Assembly: GCA_017394805.1 (NCBI GenBank)
Contig: JAFPXC010000020.1
Span: 1 to 64,000, forward strand
Source: Clostridia bacterium
GTDB taxonomy: Bacteria; Bacillota; Clostridia; Christensenellales; CAG-1252
Direction of reading: 5' to 3'
Length of the DNA stretch: 64,000 bases
Shown here: piece by piece, positions 52,530-61,614 of the stretch
Position numbering within the stretch: the first letter of the stretch is position 1
How the letters are laid out: the number at the start of each line of letters is the position of its first letter
Position numbers and translations under genes: made by a program
Notes under the pieces: model-generated
What the model saw: only the letters and a program-made list of their open reading frames with translations
Told to the model about the DNA's origin: nothing
The model's database searches: none

Positions 52530-54128
52530 ATGAAAATGATTTACAACGTCGAAGACAAGCCCGCATGGTCCAAACTGCTGGTTTTCGCCTTCCAACAAGT
52601 GCTCGCCATCATGGCCGCCACCATCGCGGTGCCCCATATCATCGGCTTGGATGCCCAAATCCCCGCGGCTATCTTGGGCGCCGGCGTCGGTACCATCGTG
52701 TACTTGCTCTTCACCCGTTTCAAGAGCCCCGTGTGCATCAGTAGCTCGTTCGCGTTCCTTAGTTCATTGTTTGTGGCGCTTACATTTGGTTACTGTGGAA
52801 TCATCGTTGGTGGTATTTTGGCAGGTTTGGTGTACGTCATCATCGCCATTGTGATTCACTTTGTTGGGACTAAATGGGTTAGCAAATTGATGCCTCCCGT
52901 CATCATCGGACCCACCGTTGCACTTATCGGTTTGAGTTTGGCCGGTAATGCGGTTGGTGATTTTGTTAAGGCAAGTGCGAGCAGCATCAATGGCGCTTAT
53001 AACTGGGTAAGCATTTTGTGCGCATTAGTAACCTTAATTACCATCATCGTTTGCTCCATTCAAAAGAAACGCAAAGGTTTGCGCCTCATCCCCTTCATCG
53101 TGGGTATCGGCGCCGGCTATCTGTGCGCGTTGATCTTCACCCTCATCGGCTACGGCGCTCACGCCGACTACTTGATGGTGCTCGATTGGAGTCCCTTGGT
53201 CAACAACTTCAGCCCCGTGAAATTCACCTCTTTCCTTGATTATCCTCACTTCGCGTTGGTAGAAGGAATTAAAGAGTTGGCTAATGGTACCGCTACTATG
53301 TCTTGGGCTGGTTTAGGTGAAATCGCCTTGGCCTTCATCCCTGTGGCACTAGTGGTCTTCGCCGAGCATATCGCCGACCACAAAAACCTCGGCTCCATCA
53401 TCGAGCGCGACTTGGTTGAAGGCGAGCCCGGACTCGAGCGCACCCTCCTTGGTGACGGCGTCGGCTCCATCGCCGGTACCGTGTTCGGTATCTGCCCCAA
53501 CACCACTTACGGTGAGTCCGTCGGTTGCGTGGCTATCACCCGCAACGCTTCCGTGCGTACCATCTTCGTGGCGGCTTGCATGTGCATCGTGCTCTCGTTC
53601 GTTAAACCCCTCATGGTCATTCTGCAAACCATCCCCAGCTGTGTCATGGGCGGCGTGTGCTTGACTCTGTACGGCTTCATCGCTGTCAGCGGTCTCAAGA
53701 TGTTCAAAGACATCGACCTGGGCGAGAACAAGAACTTGTTCACCGTGTCTGCCATCCTCATCGCGGGTATCGGCGGCTTGTCCATCCAAATACCTTATGC
53801 TCTTATCAAAGCCAATGTTCCTACCATCGGTTACGATGCGGCTGGTAATGCAATTGAGTTGTATGATTCTAACGGCAATCAATTGTTCGACGCGCTCGCA
53901 GGTCAACCTGCAAAGGTTATTACCGTAACTTCGATTGCAACCGCGTTGATACTCGGTATCTGTATTTACGCTATCTGCAACTTCATCGAGAAGAAGCAAA
54001 AGGATATCCCCGATGACGGCGAGGCCGAAAGCTTGATGGCCGCTCCCATCGAGTCGGGCAGCACCTACGAAGTAGGCGGCGAAGAAACCGTCGAAACGGT
54101 CGAAACCACCGACGGCGACAACGAGTAA
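52530..54128 (+). CDS. uraA: Uracil/xanthine permease, NCS2 family
   Basis: 532 residues, longer than the usual 430. About 12-14 membrane segments, with FQQVLAIMAATIAVPHIIGL at the start, LMPPVIIGPTVALIGLSLA, and the NCS2 substrate segment LVVFAEHIADHKNLG...GICPNTTYGESVG. AAGGAGA precedes the ATG. It follows pyrR, so uracil import is probably controlled by the attenuator. Codon use changes in patches along the gene (see findings). Acidic C-terminal tail. Confidence 0.92.
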   Translation: MKMIYNVEDKPAWSKLLVFAFQQVLAIMAATIAVPHIIGLDAQIPAAILGAGVGTIVYLLFTRFKSPVCISSSFAFLSSLFVALTFGYCGIIVGGILAGLVYVIIAIVIHFVGTKWVSKLMPPVIIGPTVALIGLSLAGNAVGDFVKASASSINGAYNWVSILCALVTLITIIVCSIQKKRKGLRLIPFIVGIGAGYLCALIFTLIGYGAHADYLMVLDWSPLVNNFSPVKFTSFLDYPHFALVEGIKELANGTATMSWAGLGEIALAFIPVALVVFAEHIADHKNLGSIIERDLVEGEPGLERTLLGDGVGSIAGTVFGICPNTTYGESVGCVAITRNASVRTIFVAACMCIVLSFVKPLMVILQTIPSCVMGGVCLTLYGFIAVSGLKMFKDIDLGENKNLFTVSAILIAGIGGLSIQIPYALIKANVPTIGYDAAGNAIELYDSNGNQLFDALAGQPAKVITVTSIATALILGICIYAICNFIEKKQKDIPDDGEAESLMAAPIESGSTYEVGGEETVETVETTDGDNE

Positions 54129-54163
54129 ACGATATAGAGCATATATATCCGCAAAAAAAGATT

Positions 54164-54192
54164 AAGTCCGTGCTTCGGTACGGACTTTTCTT
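54164..54192 (+). terminator. Terminator after uraA
   Basis: 8-bp stem AAGTCCGT/ACGGACTT followed by TTCTT. Confidence 0.75.
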
Positions 54193-54315
54193 CGGTCAAG
54201 GAAAAACGATTGAGATCATTCCTTTGAGCGCAGTCGAAACGGTACGAGCGGGAAGAGAAAATTATTTTGTAAAATCGTCGCGTATAGGCAAAGCGTTAGA
54301 AGACATACTACGGGT

Positions 54316-54645
54316 ATGGAAAACGCATCCAGAGAAAGTTTTATTCATAGCAACCGAATGCCCATCTTGATTGTCGGCATTCTCATGACGATAGTTTCGG
54401 TCATTTTGTTCGCCATCGGTTATGCGACCGAGGCTAGACCGGGACTGTGGATCGCCTCGGTGGTGATAGGCGTCATCGCCAGCATTATGCTGATGGTGGC
54501 TACCTACGCCTCGGGCGGCGCGTATCGCGTGCTGGGTATGGTGTTTTTGACCATTCAAGTGGTGTTCATCACCATTATGGCGACGATGTACTTCGGCGGC
54601 ATAGGCTGGGAAGGCGTAGGTCGCGGCGTAGAAGGCAGAATGTAG
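54316..54645 (+). CDS. Small membrane protein, three helices (hypothetical)
   Basis: 109 residues. Three hydrophobic segments (about 16-37, 45-65 and 72-93) with a Gly-rich C-terminus. No family recognised. A CATACT lies six bases before the ATG but without a good -35 box; ATG 54358 (MPILIVG) is an alternative start giving 95 residues. Confidence 0.55.
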   Translation: MENASRESFIHSNRMPILIVGILMTIVSVILFAIGYATEARPGLWIASVVIGVIASIMLMVATYASGGAYRVLGMVFLTIQVVFITIMATMYFGGIGWEGVGRGVEGRM

Positions 54646-54657
54646 CGATACCGAACG

Positions 54658-54691
54658 AAAAAAGAGACGGCAGGAGTTGCCGTCTCTTTTT
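54658..54691. terminator. Bidirectional terminator
   Basis: 12-bp stem AAAGAGACGGCA/TGCCGTCTCTTT with T tracts on both sides. It serves the convergent genes at 54316 (+) and 54704 (-). Confidence 0.9.
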
Positions 54692-54703
54692 GGTTGCGAA
54701 TAC

Positions 54704-56185
54704 TTACGCGTGATACAAGCGGTCGGTCTCGTACTTGGGCTCGCAGGTGAGGTTGATGCCCAAATTCTTGAAGGTCTTGACGTCGGAAGAACTGACGATG
54801 ACTGAGCAATGCGCCTCGCACCCTTTGAGTTTGTCGAGTTGCTTCAACGCGTGCTTGGCCACGGGGTTGGTCGCCGCGCAGATGGCAAGTGCCATCAGCA
54901 CCTCTTTGGCGTGCAGGCGGGGGTTTTTGGATCCGAAGCTGTTGACTTTGAGGGCTTGCATGGGTTGAATGACGATCTCGGAGATGATATCCTGGTCGTC
55001 GGGAATGCGCGCCAACTTTTTGAGCGCGTTCATCAAAATGCCCGCGCAAGCGCCCATATAGTCGCTGGTACGCCCCACGACGATGGTGCCGTCGGGCATA
55101 AGAAGAGAAGCGGCGGGCGCACCCGTTTCTGCTTCGCGTGCGAGGGCAGGGGCGACGACCACGCGGTCGGAAGTGGAGACTTGGAGCGTCTTCATCAATA
55201 GCTCCAACTTGCCCACGACGGTAGAGGGACAGCGGCCGAGTTTGCAGTCGACCATACCTTGGTAGTAGCGGCGAATGACCTCTTGCGTGGCGGCCTCGCA
55301 TACGACTTCGTCGTTGGAAATGCAGTAGCCCGCCATATTGACGCCCATATCGGTGGGGGACTCGTAGGGGCTCTTGCCGTAGATCTGCTCAAACATACTG
55401 CGCAACACGGGGAAAATCTCTATGTCGCGGTTGTAGTTGACCGCCAATTCGCCCTTGGCTTCCAAATGGAAGGGGTCGATCATATTGACGTCGTTGAGGT
55501 CGGCCGTCGCCGCCTCGTAGGCCACGTTGACGGGATGCTTGAGAGGCAGATTCCAGATGGGGAAGGTCTCGAACTTGGCATAGCCCGATTTGACGCCGCG
55601 GCAGTTGTCGTGATAGATATTGGATAGGCAAGTGGCCATCTTGCCGCTGCCGGGGCCGGGCGCGGTGACGACGATGAGGGGGCGGGTGGTCTCGATATAA
55701 TCGTTGCGGCCGAAGCCTTCCTCGCTGACGATATTGACTATGTCGTGCGGGTAGCCCGCGATGCTGTAGTGGTGATAGACCTTGATATTCTGCGCCAACA
55801 CTTTGCGCTCGAAGTTGACCGCCTTGCGCTGCTCGTTGTAGCGGGTGAGCACCACGCTGCCTACGTACAGACCGACCTCGCGGAATTGGTCGATGAGCCG
55901 CAGTACGTCAAGATCGTAGGTGATGCCGTAATCGCCGCGTATTTTGTTGCGCTCGATATCGTCAGCGTTGATGGCGATGACGATCTCGGACTGATCTTTG
56001 AGTTGCAAGAGCATTTGCAGTTTGCTGTCGGGCTTGAAGCCGGGCAACACGCGCGAGGCGTGGTAGTCGTCGAACAGTTTGCCGCCGAATTCCAAATACA
56101 ATTTGGAGCCGAACAGGCTGATGCGCTCGCGGATGTGTTGAGATTGCATATCCAAATACTTTTGATTGTCAAATCCTTTTTTCAT
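54704..56185 (-). CDS. DUF1846 (UPF0371) family protein
   Basis: 493 residues, family length. The N-terminus MKKGFDNQKYLDMQSQHI, GGKLFDDYHASRVLPGF, VVTAPGPGSGKMATCLSN (about 176, a nucleotide-loop-like GPGSGK) and SPTDMGVNMAGYCI identify the family. Structures exist but no clear function is known. GAGGTAA precedes the ATG. It lies alone with its own terminator. 56186-56360 is AT-rich without a gene. Confidence 0.9.
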   Translation of the reverse strand: MKKGFDNQKYLDMQSQHIRERISLFGSKLYLEFGGKLFDDYHASRVLPGFKPDSKLQMLLQLKDQSEIVIAINADDIERNKIRGDYGITYDLDVLRLIDQFREVGLYVGSVVLTRYNEQRKAVNFERKVLAQNIKVYHHYSIAGYPHDIVNIVSEEGFGRNDYIETTRPLIVVTAPGPGSGKMATCLSNIYHDNCRGVKSGYAKFETFPIWNLPLKHPVNVAYEAATADLNDVNMIDPFHLEAKGELAVNYNRDIEIFPVLRSMFEQIYGKSPYESPTDMGVNMAGYCISNDEVVCEAATQEVIRRYYQGMVDCKLGRCPSTVVGKLELLMKTLQVSTSDRVVVAPALAREAETGAPAASLLMPDGTIVVGRTSDYMGACAGILMNALKKLARIPDDQDIISEIVIQPMQALKVNSFGSKNPRLHAKEVLMALAICAATNPVAKHALKQLDKLKGCEAHCSVIVSSSDVKTFKNLGINLTCEPKYETDRLYHA

Positions 56186-56369
56186 AAGTTTACCTCGTTG
56201 CGTTCGATGGTAGTTTTTTGCGATATAAAATACAGTCTTAATTATATATTCTTTTAGATACGAATGTCAATTTTTGTTTGAAAAACCATATATTATTATT
56301 GATGATAACGCCTTGGAAAAATACTTATAACACAAAATATGATGGTGTTGACCACAATATATGGTGCCT

Positions 56370-57098
56370 ATGATCGCAATTAACGGATACGGACGAATGG
56401 GGAAACTCGTGGCCGAGGAGATCGGCGAACGAGTGGTCGTGATAGACCCGAACGTCGCCGGGCGCCCAGACGGGAATGTATATGTACGTAACGTACAGTT
56501 GTTGACCAAAACGCCCGAAGTCATCATAGATTTTTCGTGCAGCGCGGCGCTCGAAGGGGTGCTGGCGTACGCCGTGGCGCATCGCGTGCCCTTGGTCGTC
56601 GCTACGACGGGGCACACGCCCGAGCAAAGGGCGCGGATAGCCGCGGCAGCCGAATATATTCCCGTCTTTTTCAGCGCCAACACGGCCTACGGAATGGTCG
56701 TATTGCTGTCCGCCTGCGTTCGCGTCGCCAAAGCCTTGCCGAAGGCGAGGGTGAGCGTGCACGAAATACACCGAGCGGGCAAGGCGGACGCGCCGTCGGG
56801 TACGGCCGTAATGTTGGCCGAAGCCTTGTGTCGCGCGCTCGGCAGAGCGGGGTGGTCGATGGACGAGATGGGGGACGACTACGTCCGCGTGACCTACGAA
56901 CGCACGGGCGACGTGGTGGGCGTGCACGAGGTGGCGTTCGATACGGGTTGCGAACGAATAGTCTTGATGCACGAGGCGAAAGACAGGCGCGTATTCGCCA
57001 AAGGCGCGTTGTTGGCGGCGCGTTTCGTCCTGCGGCAGTCGAACGGCTTGTACGGCGTAGAGGCGTTGGGGGAGGCGTATGCGATTCGTCAAGATTGA
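56370..57098 (+). CDS. dapB: 4-hydroxy-tetrahydrodipicolinate reductase
   Basis: 242 residues. NAD(P)-binding MIAINGYGRMGKLVAEE, DFSCSAALEGVLAYAV, VVATTGHTPEQ, STNT-like SANTAYGMVVL, VSVHEIHRAGKADAPSGTAVML with the catalytic EIHRxxKxDAPSGTA motif. Second committed step of diaminopimelate synthesis. ATG 56370 or 56361 are possible, neither with a ribosome binding site. Confidence 0.93.
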   Translation: MIAINGYGRMGKLVAEEIGERVVVIDPNVAGRPDGNVYVRNVQLLTKTPEVIIDFSCSAALEGVLAYAVAHRVPLVVATTGHTPEQRARIAAAAEYIPVFFSANTAYGMVVLLSACVRVAKALPKARVSVHEIHRAGKADAPSGTAVMLAEALCRALGRAGWSMDEMGDDYVRVTYERTGDVVGVHEVAFDTGCERIVLMHEAKDRRVFAKGALLAARFVLRQSNGLYGVEALGEAYAIRQD

Positions 57099-57843
57099 GG
57101 CCGCCGGCAACGATTATATATATGTCGATTTGACCGAAAGTTCTGCGTGTGCGTTCGTGCCGCCCGCCTGCGCTTGGGTGCGCGGCATTTGCGACAGGCA
57201 CTTCGGCGTGGGCGCGGACGGCGTGGTGTACGTTCTACGCGAAAATAACGCGTATCGTATGATCATTTATAACGCCGACGGATCGCGCGCGCGGATTTGC
57301 GGCAACGCGTTGCGCAGTATAGCGTACTATCTGGACGTGCGGTACCGTGTGGGTTTTCCGCTATCCGTGAATACGGATAGCGGCGTTTCGCGATTGGAGA
57401 AGACGAACGATGGGTACGCCGTGGATTTGGGCGTCGCCGCGTTGGTCGGTATGGGCAGCGTGGACGAACTTGCGTACAGCATTATTGACGTCGGCAATCT
57501 GCACGCCGTGTGTATGACGGACGAAGAGCGTTTGACCGTATGCGCGGAAAAAATACGCACCGCGTTGCCCGACAAAGCGCTCAACGTGGAGACCTACCGA
57601 GTGGGCGCGGACGGCGAGATTTCAATGGCGGTCGATGAGTACGGCACGGGTAGGACGTTGGCTTGCGGGAGCGGCGCTTGCGCCGTGTGCTACGACGCGT
57701 GTCTGCGCGGATTGCGCACCTACGGATTGGAGACTGTCGTGCGCATGGCGGGCGGCACGGTGCGCGTGTCGTGCGGCAAAGAAGGCGGGGTGCGCTTGAT
57801 GGGGAGTGCGCGTATCGTGTTTTTGGGGGATTACGATGATTGA
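57079..57843 (+). CDS. dapF: Diaminopimelate epimerase
   Basis: 254 residues. MRFVKIEAAGNDYIYVD, FGVGADGVVYV, YNADGSRARICGNALRS (first catalytic Cys, about 76) and GTGRTLACGSGACAVCYDA (second Cys, about 197) are intact. Converts LL- to meso-diaminopimelate. GGAGGCG before the ATG, 20-base overlap with dapB. Confidence 0.96.
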   Translation: MRFVKIEAAGNDYIYVDLTESSACAFVPPACAWVRGICDRHFGVGADGVVYVLRENNAYRMIIYNADGSRARICGNALRSIAYYLDVRYRVGFPLSVNTDSGVSRLEKTNDGYAVDLGVAALVGMGSVDELAYSIIDVGNLHAVCMTDEERLTVCAEKIRTALPDKALNVETYRVGADGEISMAVDEYGTGRTLACGSGACAVCYDACLRGLRTYGLETVVRMAGGTVRVSCGKEGGVRLMGSARIVFLGDYDD

Positions 57844-58993
57844 CAATGAGTATCTATTGGACGACCGAAGGTATCTGTTTCGGCAAATGGCGGACACTTT
57901 GCGTGCGTTCGTGCGCGAAAACCCCGATGCGGATTTGCTCAATATGGGCGTGGGCGACGTCGTGATGCCCGTCGCGCCCGTCGTAGCGTACGCTATCCGG
58001 CAGGCGAGTTACGATTTGCAGTCGCAACTGTCCTTTCGCGGCTATCCGCCCACGGAAGGTTACGACTTCGCACGAGAGGCCGTGCGCCGGTATTATGCCG
58101 ATATGGGTGCGGCCGTACGGACGGAAGATATTTGCATCGGCGCGGGCGCAAAGGACGAATTGAGCGTATGGAATAGGGTGATCGACGCGGATATACCCGC
58201 CCTGATCGTTGCGCCCGCCTATCCCGTGTACGTGGATAACGCGCGGTTGGTCGGCAGACGGGTGCGCTTCGTGCAGGCGGCGGCGGACGACTATCCCGTG
58301 CCCGATGGGGTGGATCGTAGACCTTATCTCATCTATTTGTGCTCGCCCAACAACCCGATGGGGCAGACCTATCCCGCGGACGTTTTGCGACGGTGGGTGC
58401 AATATGCGCGCGAGAGCAATTCGATAATCCTATTCGACGCCGCTTATGCGGCGTTTGCTTACCCGTATACGATAACGTCGATAGAGGGTGCGGCCGAAAC
58501 CTGCGTGGAAATAGGTACCTTGTCCAAGTGCGCTTCGTTCAGCGGTTTGCGCTTCGGGTGGAGTATTATCGGGGAAAAACTGCTCGGCGGAACGGCCCGC
58601 AAAGCGTATTTGAAATATAAATCGACCGCCACCAACGGCGTGTCCTACGTGGTGCAACGCGCCGCGGAAAGCGCCTTGTCGGGGGAGGGCGTGCGATATG
58701 CGAAGGGGTTGATAGGCGGGTATAAGTATTCGGCGAAAATCATCGCGCAAGCCTTGCAACGCGAGGGGTACGACTGCCGAACGGGGGCGTATCTGTGGTT
58801 GAAGTTGCCCGAAAAAACAGAAAATCCGTTCGAGTATTTTCTGCAAAAATCGCGTGTCGTCGTGACGGACGGCGCGGGATTCGGCAAAGGGGGCGACGGG
58901 TACGTCAGATTGAGCGTGTTTTCGGTGGGCGGGCGCGAAGAGGAAGCCGCCGCCAGGCTGCTGACGGCACTACGCGGGATTCAGCCGAGATAG
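57836..58993 (+). CDS. dapL: LL-diaminopimelate aminotransferase-like enzyme
   Basis: 385 residues. Fold-type I aminotransferase: NMGVGDVVMPVAPVVAYAI, FRGYPPTEGYDFAREAVRRYY, CSPNNPMGQTYP, FDAAYAAF, and PLP lysine in GTLSKCASFSGLRFGW (about 235). NPMG instead of NPTG and FRGYPPTEGY agree with the DapL class, and the dapB-dapF neighbours support it. It would make LL-diaminopimelate directly from tetrahydrodipicolinate. Other aminotransferase roles are possible. Confidence 0.82.
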   Translation: MIDNEYLLDDRRYLFRQMADTLRAFVRENPDADLLNMGVGDVVMPVAPVVAYAIRQASYDLQSQLSFRGYPPTEGYDFAREAVRRYYADMGAAVRTEDICIGAGAKDELSVWNRVIDADIPALIVAPAYPVYVDNARLVGRRVRFVQAAADDYPVPDGVDRRPYLIYLCSPNNPMGQTYPADVLRRWVQYARESNSIILFDAAYAAFAYPYTITSIEGAAETCVEIGTLSKCASFSGLRFGWSIIGEKLLGGTARKAYLKYKSTATNGVSYVVQRAAESALSGEGVRYAKGLIGGYKYSAKIIAQALQREGYDCRTGAYLWLKLPEKTENPFEYFLQKSRVVVTDGAGFGKGGDGYVRLSVFSVGGREEEAAARLLTALRGIQPR

Positions 58994-60399
58994 GCGAAGT
59001 AGAGGATGAGAACGGCGGCGGCGGTCGTCAACAAATTGGTGAGCAAGTTGACGTTGCCGTTGGTAAAAATCTTCGCGCCGCTATGGCGTACGGTGGGGCG
59101 CGAACAATGCGCCGTGCATTCGCAGACGGCGCCGCATACCGTGCATCGTTGCTTGTACTGAACGGTCGCGCCGAAGACGCTGTCGAGTAGCATACCCAAG
59201 AAGGGCAGTAGCGCGACGGGAATGAGGTAGTAGTGCCAACCGAACACGAAGCCGCAGGGGAGGGCGCCGAGCATACTGACGGCGAGCGCGCCGAGGGTGC
59301 CCACAAGGCTGACGCCGCCCGACAATCCTTTTTCGATGGGTGTGTGGCGGACGATATCGTACACCTTGACGGCGTAGGCGTTGCCCAATACGCCCGCGAA
59401 ACTATCGGTCAGCCCCTGCGTGATCGACACCGCGTAGGCGATCAAAAGGAAGTCGCGTCGGGTGAAGTAGTAGGCGAGGATAAGACCGAACGCCCACAAA
59501 CCGTTCTGGACGATTTGCACGACCTTGCGCGTTTCTTTGAAACGCGAGCATTTGATCAGGTGTTCGGCGAGGTAGATAACGCCGTAGGCCGCGATGACGA
59601 AAACAAAGGCGAACCAGCCGCCGAGAATGCCGCATAAGGCGAGCATACAGCCCGCCGCGATGGACGCGGGCAGGGAAAAAGAGCGGGTGTTGACCGTGAC
59701 GCCGCCCAAGACGAACCCGACGTAGCACATCAGTATGATTTGTATAGTTTCGGGCGCGAGGTATAAAGCGAAACTCCATAGGAAACACCACAGACACACG
59801 AAGAGATTGTCCGTGCCTTTGTTGGAGACGACTTCGGTGAGGGCGGTGACGACCGAGAGCGCCACGATATATTCCAAGTGATAGGGCAAGCCGAGCAGGG
59901 GGAAAAGCGCAAGTTGCGCCAAAAGGGAGAACAAAAAGCAACCCGTCACGCCCCAAAGCGTCTTGCGGAAAACGGCGATTTTCGGCTTGAGATATTGCCC
60001 CATCAAAGCGGCTGCCGCGTCGCCGAAGGAAAGACAAAATACCGCAATGCCGAAGGGGAGCATAAATCGACTGTCGCAAGCGACCGCTACGCTCATGGCG
60101 GTCATGGCGATAGCGTAGAATATCGTGCCCAAGTGGTTGCCGCTGTCGCGCTCGATGCTCTTGAAAATCTTGAACCGATAGGATAGGGCGTTGACGAGGA
60201 CGAAACTCGCGGGAATGACGACGATTTGCCAAGTGTCCGCGAAGCAGTAATACAAAACGAGCCATTCCAGCCCGATAAGACAATGCAAAACTTTGCGCAA
60301 CACTTCGCGCGAAATGCGGGTGAGCCTTGATAATAATTCGGCGATGCCGATGAGCATCGCCAAATATCCGTAACCTATCAAATAGCCCCAATAATTCAT
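58981..60399 (-). CDS. Fused dolichol/phytol kinase-like and DUF92 membrane protein
   Basis: 472 residues, about 12 hydrophobic segments. Residues 1 to about 210 resemble phosphatidate cytidylyltransferase/polyprenol kinase proteins (REVLRKVLHCLIGLEWL, GNHLGTIFYAIAMTA, CLSFGDAAAALMGQYLK). Residues about 215-470 are DUF92 (GFVLGGVTVNTRSFSLPASIAA, ITQGLTDSFAGVLGNAYAVK, TPIEKGLSGGVSLVGTLGAL). A CxxC...C cluster (QRCTVCGAVCECTAHC, about 417) is inserted near the end. In plants VTE5 is phytol kinase and VTE6, a DUF92 protein, is phytyl-phosphate kinase, so a two-step prenol kinase is the inferred role. Confidence 0.72.
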   Translation of the reverse strand: MNYWGYLIGYGYLAMLIGIAELLSRLTRISREVLRKVLHCLIGLEWLVLYYCFADTWQIVVIPASFVLVNALSYRFKIFKSIERDSGNHLGTIFYAIAMTAMSVAVACDSRFMLPFGIAVFCLSFGDAAAALMGQYLKPKIAVFRKTLWGVTGCFLFSLLAQLALFPLLGLPYHLEYIVALSVVTALTEVVSNKGTDNLFVCLWCFLWSFALYLAPETIQIILMCYVGFVLGGVTVNTRSFSLPASIAAGCMLALCGILGGWFAFVFVIAAYGVIYLAEHLIKCSRFKETRKVVQIVQNGLWAFGLILAYYFTRRDFLLIAYAVSITQGLTDSFAGVLGNAYAVKVYDIVRHTPIEKGLSGGVSLVGTLGALAVSMLGALPCGFVFGWHYYLIPVALLPFLGMLLDSVFGATVQYKQRCTVCGAVCECTAHCSRPTVRHSGAKIFTNGNVNLLTNLLTTAAAVLILYFAYLG

Positions 60400-60402
60400 A
60401 GG

Positions 60403-61320
60403 TCAAATATTGCCCGCGAAGAAATCATTCATGAAGGATATGATTTTGGCGTTAGCCTCTTGGGCGGCCTGACTCTTCCAGGTGAGGGAGAAGGTGTGAT
60501 TGTCATTGAATTCGGTAGAGCCGTACATATCGTGGTAGACGCCGTATTCGGTCAGTTTTTCGCTGAGACGGTCGTGCTGTCCGCCGCAGAAGAAATCCTG
60601 CCCCGCGTACACGATGAGACACTTGGGGAAGCGCTCGTCCACGTAATCCACGGGCGCAACCTTGTCCAAATAGGGATATTCGTTGATTTTCTTGACAGGA
60701 ACGCCCGTAAAGTCGATGCACACGCCGTTGGTGAGGTTGAAGAGCACTTTTTGTTGCAAGGCGCTCATCACGTCGTAGATGCCGCAGTTGAATACGGCGG
60801 CCGAAATGCGGCCTTTCATTTGACCGACCACTTCTTGCAAAGCGTCGCTGTTTTGGACGACGGAGAGATAGGCCGAGTAGTAGCCGCCCGCCGAGTCGCC
60901 CGTGACGAGGATGCGGTCGGTGTCGAGATTGTATTTGTCGGCGTTGTCGATAATCCAATTGAACGCCGACACCAAGTGCTTGGCAGGCTCGGGGAAGACG
61001 TACTTTTGACCGAGGCCGTAGTTGGTGTTGACGACGAACGCGCCCGTTTCTTTGGCGAACCATTCGCTGAGAACGCGACGATATTTTTTGTCGCCCGCCG
61101 AAAAACCGCCGCCGTGAATCTCCATAATGACGGGGTATTTGGCGCCGTCTTCTTTGGGAACGACGTACGTGTCCAATTTCATGTCGGGATAGCGCTCGTC
61201 AAAGACGATATCCTTGGTGGCTACCACGGTATCGCCGTATAACTTGTGTAATTTGCCGGGATTTTGCTGGGGATTGAAGACGTAGTCGATGATTTTGAAG
61301 ACGAATTTGGCGAAAGTCAT
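60403..61320 (-). CDS. Alpha/beta hydrolase, esterase/lipase family
   Basis: 305 residues. VIMEIHGGGFSAGDKKY (oxyanion HGGGF, about 80), VTGDSAGGYYSAYLS with nucleophile Ser (about 153), late Asp in LIVYAGQDFFCGG and a His in FNDNHTFS. Cytosolic (no signal peptide). Substrate unknown; hormone-sensitive-lipase-like. GGAGAACAACC precedes ATG 61320. 3 bases upstream of the DUF92 protein, so one operon. Confidence 0.85.
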   Translation of the reverse strand: MTFAKFVFKIIDYVFNPQQNPGKLHKLYGDTVVATKDIVFDERYPDMKLDTYVVPKEDGAKYPVIMEIHGGGFSAGDKKYRRVLSEWFAKETGAFVVNTNYGLGQKYVFPEPAKHLVSAFNWIIDNADKYNLDTDRILVTGDSAGGYYSAYLSVVQNSDALQEVVGQMKGRISAAVFNCGIYDVMSALQQKVLFNLTNGVCIDFTGVPVKKINEYPYLDKVAPVDYVDERFPKCLIVYAGQDFFCGGQHDRLSEKLTEYGVYHDMYGSTEFNDNHTFSLTWKSQAAQEANAKIISFMNDFFAGNI

Positions 61321-61463
61321 GGTTGTTCTCCTCGCGTAATGAATTTTGCGTATTAATTATATACCAACGCAAAAGTCGTAGTCAATACAAAATCGCAGAT
61401 ACGCGATAACATTTTGTTAAGGAAAAAAATTGGGCTTGGGCGACGAAAATCTTTCGCTTTTTA

Positions 61464-61493
61464 TAGACATTGTTCGGCGTTATTTGATATAAT
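61464..61493 (+). promoter_or_regulatory. Promoter and leader of the ABC transporter gene
   Basis: TAGACA, 18-bp spacer, TATAAT (61488-61493). The leader of about 115 bases contains a 10-bp inverted repeat CAATCGAGTA/TATTCGATTG (61547-61574), which may be an operator or RNA hairpin. The rest of 61321-61463 shows no gene. Confidence 0.55.
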
Positions 61494-61614
61494 AAAAAAG
61501 CGGTGTATTTTCGTTGCGCTTTGCGCGCAAGGCGCACCGCGGAGTCCAATCGAGTATTGCGCCGTATTCGATTGAAAACGAGGCGTTTCGACAAGGTAAT
61601 TCCCGAGGTGGACC

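Noticed and set aside
54304..54318. Leaderless start for the small membrane protein at 54316
   Set aside because: CATACT has the correct distance but no -35 box is present, so it was not counted in the class.
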